In this document: positions 7,294-13,428 of the stretch, piece by piece
How positions within the stretch are numbered: the stretch's first letter is position 1
Layout: each line of letters starts with the position of its first letter
NCBI GenBank assembly: GCA_002362155.1
Contig: DETN01000022.1
Span: 1-17,619, forward strand
From: Lachnospiraceae bacterium UBA3287
Lineage (GTDB): Bacteria; Bacillota; Clostridia; Lachnospirales; Lachnospiraceae
DNA length: 17,619 nt
Direction of reading: 5' to 3'
Notes under the pieces: model-generated
Database searches by the model: none
The model's input: the letters and a program-made list of their open reading frames with translations, nothing else
What the model was told of the DNA's origin: nothing
Translations under genes and position numbers: made by a program

Positions 7294-8706
7294 ATGAATC
7301 TGACAAAAATGATCGAGGGAAAAAGAGTGGAGCTGCCGGCCATGCTGGACGCCAGGGAGCGGAGAGCCTTTATCCAGATGCAGCTGATCCGGAAGTATAA
7401 AAAAACTCTGATCTCCTTTACGCTGAATATAGCGGGACCGGTAAAGGTCTTTCCTTTAAGCGTCCGTACCTTCGAGGAGGGGCTGGGGCTGATCCGGATC
7501 TGCTGCAGAGAATACGGGATCCCCATCCTGTGCGAGGAGATCCTGCGGGAATATACGGGCTGTGAAGCCTTTCTGGCCGCGGACGCGGATCCCTCCTACG
7601 TAAAGAAGGTGCTTACCTCCCTGGAGGACGACCATTCTCTGGGAAGGCTCTTTGACATCGATATCATCCGCCCTGACCTGTCCAAGGTCTCCAGAAAGGA
7701 GCTGGGAAAGGAAGAGCGCGCCTGCCTGATCTGCGGAGGGCCTGCCTTTATCTGCGCCGGAAGGCGCCTCCACAGCGTGGAGGAGCTGCAGGAGCGGACG
7801 GTCCAGATCATGTGGGACTACTTTGCCTTCCGTTTCGCGGACGATACGGCCATGACGGCCTGCAGGGCCCTGCTCTATGAAGTCATGGCAACGCCAAAGC
7901 CCGGCCTGGTGGACAGGGACAATACCGGCGCCCATGACGACATGGATATCTTCACCTTCGAGACCTCCGCCCTGGCCCTTCTTCCCTATTTCCGCCGCTT
8001 TGTCTCCTACGGGATCGAACAGGCGGGAAAAGAAGCAGAGGACCTGCTTGCAGGGATCCGGAGCGTGGGAAGGGAAGCGGACCTGGCCATGCTGAGAGCC
8101 ACCGGCGGGATCAACACCCACAAGGGAGCTATCTTTTCGGTGGGGATCCTGTGCGTGGCCCTGGGCTGGCTCTACGGCAGGGACCTTCCCATGGAGGATG
8201 AAAGGATCCGGGATACCTGCAGAAGGATCGGCAGTCCTGTCATGAAGGAACTGACGGATCTTAAGGAAAGCCGGGAAGGCGAAAGAAAGCTTACCCACGG
8301 GGAAGAGCTTTATCTGAAATACGGCATCGGGGGCGTCCGCATGGAAACGGCCCTGGGCTATCCGGCCCTGTTTGATACGGCCCTGCCGGAACTGAGACGC
8401 CTTGTATCTCACGGATATTCCCTGAACGACGCAGGGGTCCTGACTCTTATGAAGATCCTGGCGGAGACGGACGATACCAGTCTGATCAGCCGCTGCGGCT
8501 ATGAAAAGGCCTGTGCCTACCGGAAAAAGGCCGGGGAGCTGGCGGCAGAGGGGCTGGAAAGGAAGGACTACGGGAGGATCCTGCGGGATCTGGACCGGGA
8601 GATGACAGAGGACCATGCCTCTCCCGGCGGCAGCGCAGACCTCCTCGCCATGACCTATTTCCTCTATTTCATGGAGACCGGCAGGGTGCCTTCCACAGTG
8701 AAGTAA
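7294..8706 (+). CDS. citXG: Fused CitX-CitG: holo-citrate lyase synthase and triphosphoribosyl-dephospho-CoA synthase
   Basis: This is a 470-residue two-domain protein. Residues 1 to about 165 match CitX (apo-citrate lyase phosphoribosyl-dephospho-CoA transferase), with ISFTLNIAGPVK, the catalytic-type GRLFDIDI (117-124) and the CLICGG...CAGRRLHS segment. Residues about 168-470 match CitG, which makes the prosthetic group precursor 2'-(5''-triphosphoribosyl)-3'-dephospho-CoA from ATP and dephospho-CoA, with TPKPGLVDRDNTGAHDDM (200-217) and ATGGINTHKGAIFS. Together the two activities build and attach the cofactor of CitD. The fusion is known from Haemophilus-type citXG; separate genes are also common. 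It begins 16 bp after the kinase with ribosome binding site GGGAGG, so the two are co-transcribed. No frame break is seen at the domain junction. Confidence 0.94.
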   Translation: MNLTKMIEGKRVELPAMLDARERRAFIQMQLIRKYKKTLISFTLNIAGPVKVFPLSVRTFEEGLGLIRICCREYGIPILCEEILREYTGCEAFLAADADPSYVKKVLTSLEDDHSLGRLFDIDIIRPDLSKVSRKELGKEERACLICGGPAFICAGRRLHSVEELQERTVQIMWDYFAFRFADDTAMTACRALLYEVMATPKPGLVDRDNTGAHDDMDIFTFETSALALLPYFRRFVSYGIEQAGKEAEDLLAGIRSVGREADLAMLRATGGINTHKGAIFSVGILCVALGWLYGRDLPMEDERIRDTCRRIGSPVMKELTDLKESREGERKLTHGEELYLKYGIGGVRMETALGYPALFDTALPELRRLVSHGYSLNDAGVLTLMKILAETDDTSLISRCGYEKACAYRKKAGELAAEGLERKDYGRILRDLDREMTEDHASPGGSADLLAMTYFLYFMETGRVPSTVK

Positions 8707-8727
8707 AGAAAAAAGAAGGAGGCCTTC

Positions 8728-9354
8728 ATGCCCAGAAAGAATAACCGCAATACCAGGGGCAGGATCATCTCCGCCGCCTGGAAGCTTTTCTACGAGAACG
8801 GCTACGAAGAGACCACCATAGAGGACATTGTCTTTGAGTCCCAGACCTCCAGAGGCTCCTTTTATCATTATTTCGAGGGAAAGGACGCCCTTCTGGGGAC
8901 CCTGGCCTATGTCTTCGATGAAAAATATGAGGAGCTCCAGGACCAGCTGGATCCGGACCAGGATGCCCTGCAGCAGCTGGTCCGCTTAAATCATGACCTT
9001 TTTCACATGATCGAGGAGTCTATTTCCAGAGACCTGCTGACAAGACTCCTTTCCACCCAGCTTCTGGCCCAGGGGGAAAAGCACCTGCTGGACCGCAACA
9101 GGACCTATTTCCGTCTGCTGCGCAGGATCATCCTGGAAGGACAGAAAAAAGGGCAGCTGAGGAAGGATCTGACCGTCAATGAGATCACCAAGGCCTACGC
9201 CCTCTGGGAAAGGGCTCTTCTGTACGACTGGTGCCTGTGCGGCGGGGAATACTCCCTGGTGTCCTATACGGACAGGGTCACCCCCCTTTTCCTTCAGAGC
9301 TACCGTCCCGAAGGAAAGGGAAAAGAAGAGAATGCCGGACGGGATGTTAAATAA
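8728..9354 (+). CDS. TetR/AcrR-family transcriptional regulator
   Basis: This 208-residue protein starts at the ATG at 8728, with a strong site (AAGGAGG) upstream. The N-terminal helix-turn-helix (about residues 8-55) is textbook TetR: IISAAWKLFYENGYEETTIEDI followed by the recognition helix SRGSFYHYFEGKDAL. The C-terminal ligand-binding and dimerisation region (about 65-195) is helical, with no family-specific motif I recognise, so the effector is unknown. It follows citXG by 21 bp and is probably the last gene of the kinase-citXG-tetR operon. A strong terminator-like hairpin and then an operator-like repeat in front of the symporter gene lie just downstream, so the targets could be the citrate operon, the symporter, or both. 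Confidence 0.93.
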   Translation: MPRKNNRNTRGRIISAAWKLFYENGYEETTIEDIVFESQTSRGSFYHYFEGKDALLGTLAYVFDEKYEELQDQLDPDQDALQQLVRLNHDLFHMIEESISRDLLTRLLSTQLLAQGEKHLLDRNRTYFRLLRRIILEGQKKGQLRKDLTVNEITKAYALWERALLYDWCLCGGEYSLVSYTDRVTPLFLQSYRPEGKGKEENAGRDVK

Positions 9355-9471
9355 CATCAAGATGCATATCGTCTGAATGTTGTGAATGTTATTACAAAAT
9401 TCAGATTTGCGTTTCGACAGATGTACAGCATCAAAACGGCTTAAATAAAAGAAAATATTGGGTTTTTAGGA
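9355..9471. other. Non-coding AT-rich stretch with short repeats
   Basis: This stretch is clearly richer in A and T than the flanking genes. It holds a tandem GAATGTT (9375-9381 and 9384-9390) and a 7-bp inverted repeat TCTGAAT (9372-9378) / ATTCAGA (9399-9405). No open reading frame or promoter stands out. Confidence 0.4.
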
Positions 9472-9510
9472 AACGGAGTACAGAATCCATTCTGTACTCC
9501 GTTCTGTATT
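9472..9510 (+). terminator. Intrinsic terminator after the tetR gene
   Basis: A perfect 14-bp stem (9472-9485 with 9490-9503, arm AACGGAGTACAGAA) with a four-base loop TCCA is followed by CTGTATTTTATT. The perfect symmetry would also fit a protein-binding site, but the position and T-rich tail favour a terminator for the kinase-citXG-tetR operon. Confidence 0.7.
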
Positions 9511-9528
9511 TTATTCTGGTTAATAGTG

Positions 9529-9537
9529 TGATATAAT
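9529..9537 (+). promoter_or_regulatory. Extended -10 promoter of the symporter gene
   Basis: TGATATAAT contains a perfect TATAAT (9532-9537) preceded by the TGn extension. No convincing -35 lies 16 to 18 bp upstream (TTTTAT is a poor match). The start is expected near 9544. Confidence 0.6.
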
Positions 9538-9542
9538 GCGCC

Positions 9543-9562
9543 GGTATGATGTATTTCATACC
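9543..9562. promoter_or_regulatory. Inverted repeat at the transcription start, candidate operator
   Basis: GGTATGA, six bases, TCATACC: perfect 7-bp arms at 9543-9549 and 9556-9562. The repeat begins at the predicted +1 of the symporter transcript and ends before its ribosome binding site. This placement is typical of repressor sites; the neighbouring TetR-type regulator is one candidate ligand. Confidence 0.5.
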
Positions 9563-9582
9563 ATATGAAAGGAGAGATTATC

Positions 9583-11118
9583 ATGACAACAGCACAGGTA
9601 CTGATCATTGCAACCATTATTGCCTATCTGTTCGGCATGCTGCTGATCGGTTTCATCTTCAACCGTCAGGGCGCAGCGGACACCCAGGACGGCTTCTATA
9701 TCGGCGGAAGAAAGCTGGGCCCTCTGGTCACGGCCATGAGCGCGGAGGCCTCCGACATGAGCTCCTATCTGCTGATGGGCCTGCCGGGCCTGGCCTATAT
9801 CGCAGGTCTGGCCGAGGTCTCATGGACGGCCATAGGTCTTGCCGTGGGCACCTACCTCAACTTCCTCTTTGTCTCCAGAAAGCTGCGCAGGTATTCCGCC
9901 AGGATCGGCGCCTATACCATCCCCGATTTCTTTTCCAGAAGATATGAAGATAAAAACCATGTCCTGTCTCTTCTGGCTGCCCTGATCATCATTATCTTCT
10001 TCGTTCCCTATACCGCTTCGGGCTTCAAGGCCGTTGGGACCCTTTTCAACAGCCTCTTCGGCGTGGAATATCATATCGCCATGGCCTTCGGCGCGGTCAT
10101 CATCGTGGCCTACACCACCATGGGCGGCTTTATGGCAGTTTCCACCACCGACCTGGTCCAGTCCATCTTTATGACCATCGCCCTGATCGTGATCGTATTC
10201 TTCGGTATCGAAAAAGCCGGCGGCATGGGCGTCGTGGTAGAAAACGCGAAGGCTCTTCCGGGTTACTTAAGCCTGACCCAGGGCTATGACTGGGCATCGG
10301 GATCAGCCGGTTCCTTCGGACTTTTCAGCATTGTCTCCACACTGGCCTGGGGCCTGGGCTACTTTGGCATGCCTCACATCCTGCTCCGTTTTATGGCCAT
10401 CCGTGACGAAGAGGAGCTGGTCCTTTCCAGAAGGATCGCTTCCATCTGGTGTGTGCTCTCCATGGGCATCGCCGTCTTCATCGGTGTGATCGGCTATTCC
10501 GTATCAAAGTCGGGCGCCATCCCCATGCTGGAGAACAGCTCCGATTCCGAGACGGTCATTATTCAGATGGCCAACCTGATGAGCGAGCACGGCTTCCTCT
10601 TTGCCATCCTGGCCGGCATCATCCTGGCCGGCATCCTGGCCGCTACCATGTCCACGGCGGATTCCCAGCTGCTGGCGGCAGCTTCCTCCGTGTCCCAGGA
10701 CCTGATCCAGGAATTTTTCGGCATCAAGCTGAGCCAGAGGGCTACCATGATCGCCGCCAGAGTCACCGTTCTCTGCATCGCGGCCATCGCCATCGTTCTG
10801 GCCTGGAATCCCAACTCCTCGGTCTTCCGGGTGGTATCCTTTGCCTGGGCGGGCTTCGGCGCGGCCTTCGGTCCCACCATGCTGCTGGCCCTCTTCTGGA
10901 AGAGGTCCAACCGCCAGGGCGCCATCGCCGGCATCGCCGTCGGCGGCATCATGGTCTTCGTATGGAAGTTCGTCATTGCGCCCATGGGCGGCGTTCTTGC
11001 CATCTATGAGCTGCTTCCTGCTTTCCTGTTCGGCCTTGCCGCCAACGTGATCGTAAGCCTTGTGACCCCTGCTCCTTCCGGCAGCATCGGGAAGATCTTT
11101 GATGAGGTCTCTGCCTGA
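9583..11118 (+). CDS. putP: Sodium:proline symporter, PutP-like (SSS family)
   Basis: This 511-residue membrane carrier belongs to the sodium:solute symporter family and most resembles PutP. Hydrophobic segments run through the whole chain (about 13 expected). PutP-like stretches seen are EASDMSSYLLMGLPG near residue 55, which in E. coli PutP carries residues for sodium and proline binding, and ATMSTADSQLLAAAS near residue 360, holding the Ser-Thr pair of the second sodium-site region. The ATG at 9583 is preferred over the in-frame ATG at 9565, because the latter reads through the ribosome binding site AAAGGAG (9568-9574). It is a single-gene unit with its own promoter and a terminator downstream. 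Proline is the best substrate guess, but SSS members vary. Confidence 0.88.
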   Translation: MTTAQVLIIATIIAYLFGMLLIGFIFNRQGAADTQDGFYIGGRKLGPLVTAMSAEASDMSSYLLMGLPGLAYIAGLAEVSWTAIGLAVGTYLNFLFVSRKLRRYSARIGAYTIPDFFSRRYEDKNHVLSLLAALIIIIFFVPYTASGFKAVGTLFNSLFGVEYHIAMAFGAVIIVAYTTMGGFMAVSTTDLVQSIFMTIALIVIVFFGIEKAGGMGVVVENAKALPGYLSLTQGYDWASGSAGSFGLFSIVSTLAWGLGYFGMPHILLRFMAIRDEEELVLSRRIASIWCVLSMGIAVFIGVIGYSVSKSGAIPMLENSSDSETVIIQMANLMSEHGFLFAILAGIILAGILAATMSTADSQLLAAASSVSQDLIQEFFGIKLSQRATMIAARVTVLCIAAIAIVLAWNPNSSVFRVVSFAWAGFGAAFGPTMLLALFWKRSNRQGAIAGIAVGGIMVFVWKFVIAPMGGVLAIYELLPAFLFGLAANVIVSLVTPAPSGSIGKIFDEVSA

Positions 11119-11179
11119 TTTTGTTCGTTTGTCTCCGTCTTTCGCGGGGCGGAGAGTTTCGATAACAGTTTCTTCCGGG

Positions 11180-11211
11180 AAAGGACCGCTTCCTTATGGG
11201 GGCGGTCCTTT
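11180..11211 (+). terminator. Intrinsic terminator of the symporter gene
   Basis: AAAGGACCGC (11180-11189) pairs perfectly with GCGGTCCTTT (11202-11211) across a 12-base loop. The downstream arm ends in TTT followed by CTGC, so the U-tract is short. Confidence 0.65.
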
Positions 11212-11385
11212 CTGCATCCGGACTGCCTGACAGGCATCAGGCTGATATCTGCCGGCTCTTTTGCCTGCCGGCAAGATCTCTCCTTGCCTTTTGGAGGAAA
11301 GCATTGTAGACTAAAGCAGCGCATTCCGGAAGAGGCCCGAAAAGACTGGCCTGCAGCGCGGAAGGCTATGGAAACATCACTCCGG

Positions 11386-11414
11386 ACGACAGTCCCGGAG
11401 CATGCATATATAAT
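11386..11414 (+). promoter_or_regulatory. Candidate promoter of the methyltransferase gene
   Basis: A perfect TATAAT lies at 11409-11414, with ACGACA (11386-11391, 4 of 6 matches) 17 bp upstream. The start would be near 11421, about 33 nt before the ATG. Confidence 0.55.
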
Positions 11415-11453
11415 AAGTAGAAACCTGACCGGTTTCGGGAATGAGAGGTCGCT

Positions 11454-12332
11454 ATGTGGGTCGCTGACAAATGGCAGGACTATGAGGTGCTGGATACGTC
11501 CGGCGGTGAAAAGCTGGAGAGATGGGGAGAGTACAGACTGATCCGTCCGGATCCCCAGGTCATCTGGGATACTCCGAAAGGCAGACAGTGGAGAAAGCCC
11601 AACGGCCACTACCACCGCAGCAGCAAGGGCGGCGGAGAGTGGGAATTCTTTGACCTGCCCGAGGAATGGACCATTTCCTACAGGGAGCTGACCTTCCACT
11701 TAAAGCCCTTCAGCTTCAAGCATACAGGACTCTTTCCCGAGCAGGCCGTCAACTGGGACTGGTGCGCAGGCCTCATCGGCAGGGCAGTCTCGGAAGGGCG
11801 CAGCGTAAAGGTCCTCAATCTCTTTGCCTATACCGGCGGTGCCACGGTATCCGCGGCAGCGGCGGGAGCCTCCGTGACCCATGTGGACGCTTCCAAAGGC
11901 ATGGTGGGCTGGGCCAGGGAAAACGCGGCTTCCTCCGGTCTTTCGGATGCCTCCATCCGCTGGCTGGTGGATGACTGCGGCAAGTTCGTGGAGAGGGAGA
12001 TCCGCAGGGGCAATACCTATGACGCCATCATCATGGATCCGCCTTCCTACGGAAGGGGACCCAAGGGCGAGATCTGGAAGATGGAGACCAGCATCTATCC
12101 CTTCATATTAAAATGCAGGGAGCTCCTGTCCGAAGATCCCCTCTTCTTCCTGATCAATTCCTATACCACCGGCCTGCAGCCCGCCGTTCTTTCCTATATG
12201 CTCCATACGGCCATCGACCCCATCCGGAAAGGAAAGGTGGAGGCGGACGAAGTGGGGCTGCCTGTTTCCGGAAACGGACTGGTCCTTCCCTGTGGCGCCG
12301 CCGGCAGGTGGATAGGTCAGCACTATATCTAG
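11454..12332 (+). CDS. Class I SAM-dependent methyltransferase (COG1092-like, rRNA methyltransferase-type)
   Basis: This 292-residue cytoplasmic enzyme has a Rossmann-type methyltransferase fold. Motif I is VLNLFAYTGGATVSAAAAGA (about residues 120-139), followed by the acidic THVDASKGM. The motif IV-type IIMDPPSYGRGPKGE lies near residue 195, and such DPP motifs occur in RlmI/RlmK-like 23S rRNA methyltransferases. An N-terminal part (about 1-110) contains KPFSFKHTGLFPEQAVNW. Unlike RlmI, there is no N-terminal PUA domain, and the protein is about 100 residues shorter. The ATG at 11454 has GAGAGG upstream. It appears to be a single-gene unit between a symporter and the S10 operon. RNA as substrate is inferred from the family; the modified base cannot be read from sequence. 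Confidence 0.85.
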   Translation: MWVADKWQDYEVLDTSGGEKLERWGEYRLIRPDPQVIWDTPKGRQWRKPNGHYHRSSKGGGEWEFFDLPEEWTISYRELTFHLKPFSFKHTGLFPEQAVNWDWCAGLIGRAVSEGRSVKVLNLFAYTGGATVSAAAAGASVTHVDASKGMVGWARENAASSGLSDASIRWLVDDCGKFVEREIRRGNTYDAIIMDPPSYGRGPKGEIWKMETSIYPFILKCRELLSEDPLFFLINSYTTGLQPAVLSYMLHTAIDPIRKGKVEADEVGLPVSGNGLVLPCGAAGRWIGQHYI

Positions 12333-12467
12333 AAGGGGCACATACAAGATGTTGTACCCTTCGGGCCCCGGGGCAGGATATCTGTCCTGAGGGAAAGATG
12401 CTTAGAAAAATTCGTCATTCTCACGAATTTTCAGTCATATTTTTGTGAAAAACTTTTAAAATAATGC
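12333..12467. other. Non-coding stretch between methyltransferase and S10 promoter
   Basis: There is no coding sequence here. A compound fold is possible from GGGGC (12335-12339) with GCCCC (12365-12369) enclosing TACAA-GATG-TTGTA (12343-12356). A small CAGGA/TCCTG hairpin (12374-12389) follows. AAAATTCGT (12407-12415) pairs with ACGAATTTT (12423-12431) as an AT-rich 9-bp stem with A and T tracts on either side, perhaps a weak terminator. The last 35 bases are very AT-rich and would suit an UP element. Confidence 0.5.
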
Positions 12468-12496
12468 TTGCAAAACCGGCAGACATCCTGTAAACT
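12468..12496 (+). promoter_or_regulatory. Promoter of the S10 ribosomal protein operon
   Basis: TTGCAA (12468-12473), a 17-bp spacer and TAAACT (12491-12496) form a good sigma-A promoter, with an AT-rich tract just upstream. Transcription would start near 12503, leaving a leader of about 244 nt before rpsJ. Confidence 0.75.
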
Positions 12497-12518
12497 ATCA
12501 TTTGCTGTGACATGATAG
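12495..12518. promoter_or_regulatory. Inverted repeat spanning the S10 promoter start
   Basis: CTATCAT (12495-12501) and ATGATAG (12512-12518) are perfect 7-bp arms around ten bases. The left arm overlaps the last bases of the -10 and lies upstream of the expected +1, so it would act as DNA (an operator) rather than as an RNA hairpin, unless the start is further upstream than I think. Confidence 0.4.
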
Positions 12519-12746
12519 CTGTGAAGCGTGAGGTTGCCCGAGCGATCGGGGTTTTCCGTGGAGCGAATGTCTGGGGCCATGAGCCCGCAATCTGACGACA
12601 AGTCACTGTACCAGAGAAAGTCTGCCGGTAAGAGCAGAAACAACGTGTGAGAATCGTGATGTGCAAATATCGCGAAACGCACGGCAACGTGTACAGTCGC
12701 CACTTGTCGTACTAAAGTAAAAGTACGAAGAGAGGAGACTTTTTTT
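12503..12746 (+). ncRNA. Structured leader RNA of the S10 operon (candidate cis-regulator)
   Basis: The leader has several clean helices. CCCGA-GCGA-TCGGG (12537-12550) is capped by a GNRA-type tetraloop. GGGC/GCCC (12574-12586) is a small hairpin. A long-range stem joins 12595-12603 with 12702-12710 (9 bp, perfect) and 12605-12611 with 12691-12697 (7 bp, perfect), with a 1x4 internal loop, closing a domain of about 79 nt. Inside are TCTGC/GCAGA (12621-12638) and GTGC/GCAC (12661-12682). CGTACT/AGTACG (12708-12727) sits directly before the ribosome binding site AGAGGAG (12731-12737) and shares three bases with the long stem. Leaders upstream of rpsJ are known to regulate S10 operons in other bacteria (L4 in E. 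coli); whether this one is catalogued I cannot say. Confidence 0.65.
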
Positions 12747-13064
12747 ATGGCAAATCAGGTTATGAGAATCACACTCAAGGCGTATGATCATCAGCTTATC
12801 GATGCGTCTGCCAAGAAGATCATCGAGACAGTCAAGAAGACTGGCTCTCAGGTGTCCGGACCGGTTCCGCTTCCCACAAAGAAGGAAGTCGTTACCATCC
12901 TCCGCGCTGTTCACAAGTATAAGGACAGCCGTGAGCAGTTCGAGCAGAGAACACACAAGAGACTGATCGACATCATCACACCTACCCAGAAGACTGTAGA
13001 TGCTCTGCAGCGTCTGGAAATGCCCGCCGGTGTCTACATCGACATCAAGATGAAAAACAAGTAA
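12747..13064 (+). CDS. rpsJ: 30S ribosomal protein S10
   Basis: S10 is a small-subunit head protein and also the NusE antitermination factor. At 105 residues it is the standard length. Characteristic stretches are RITLKAYDHQLIDASAKKI near the N terminus, SGPVPLPTKKEVVTILRAVHKYKDSREQFEQRTHKR in the middle, and the C-terminal LPAGV-type sequence seen here as EMPAGVYIDIKMKNK. The start has AGAGGAG nine bases upstream, followed by a run of seven T residues directly before the ATG. It is the first gene of the S10 operon. An unusually long gap of 364 nt separates it from rplC, whereas the following genes are closely spaced. Confidence 0.99.
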   Translation: MANQVMRITLKAYDHQLIDASAKKIIETVKKTGSQVSGPVPLPTKKEVVTILRAVHKYKDSREQFEQRTHKRLIDIITPTQKTVDALQRLEMPAGVYIDIKMKNK

Positions 13065-13428
13065 TCGCTTCGCGCTTACATGTTCAGACCCTCGCCTGAG
13101 GCTCGGGTCTGCAGATAGTTCGGAAGAACTTCCTTATATAAAGGGCATTTAAATGAGATAACATCTGCTAAATGCAGTTGTTCATAACAAAACCTCTACT
13201 AGTATGACATCCCCCGGACACCTCGGTCCGGAGAGAGGCAGAGAGCGCCGGATCCGGTCAGACAGCAGGCCGGCTTCGGAAAAACAGGGAAAGATGCCAG
13301 TTCCACAAGGCCCATGCTGATGTCCGCTGTAGAAAAACCGAAGACACCGCAGATGCAGGACTTCACTTATGACCTCCCGGAAGGGCGGTCCACTAAGAGC
13401 CGCGAAGGAGCGGCGGAAAGAGGTAAAA
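13065..13428 (+). other. Long hairpin-rich gap between rpsJ and rplC
   Basis: No protein is recognisable in this gap. Helices seen in order: CAGACCC/GGGTCTG (13085-13111) with an inner GCC/GGC; AGTTC-GGAA-GAACT (13117-13130), a GNRA-type tetraloop hairpin; AACA-T-CTGC with GCAG-T-TGTT around TAAAT (13160-13182), competing with GCATTTA/TAAATGC (13145-13175); CCGGAC/GTCCGG (13214-13231); and GCCGC/GCGGC (13399-13414) just before the rplC ribosome binding site. A weak promoter match, TTGTTC-N16-TAGTAT (13178-13205), overlaps the third hairpin. No stem is followed by a convincing T-run, so complete termination is unlikely. A second leader controlling rplC and the genes after it, or an RNA processing region, is plausible. 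Confidence 0.55.

Larger units (their letters stand above)
11119..11453. other. Non-coding gap with hairpins between symporter and methyltransferase
   Basis: Besides the terminator at 11180-11211 and the promoter near 11409, the gap holds a weak stem with arms CTCCGTC and GGCGGAG near 11131-11155, a TGCCTG-A-CAGGCA palindrome near 11224-11236, and TGCCGGC/GCCGGCA arms near 11250-11274. A frame open from a TTG at 11284 shows no recognisable protein features and runs into the methyltransferase gene, so I do not call it. Confidence 0.5.

Noticed and set aside
7456..8868. A 470-codon open frame antisense to citXG
   Set aside because: It is composition-driven and overlaps two well-supported genes, with no convincing ribosome binding site or domain.
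11284..11541. An 85-codon open frame before the methyltransferase
   Set aside because: It needs a TTG start, shows no domain, covers the methyltransferase promoter and overlaps that gene's first 88 bases out of frame.
12740..12746. A run of seven T residues before the rpsJ ATG as a terminator tail
   Set aside because: No stable hairpin ends directly before it, since the ribosome binding site lies in between. Termination would need the speculative 12617-12623/12736-12742 pairing.
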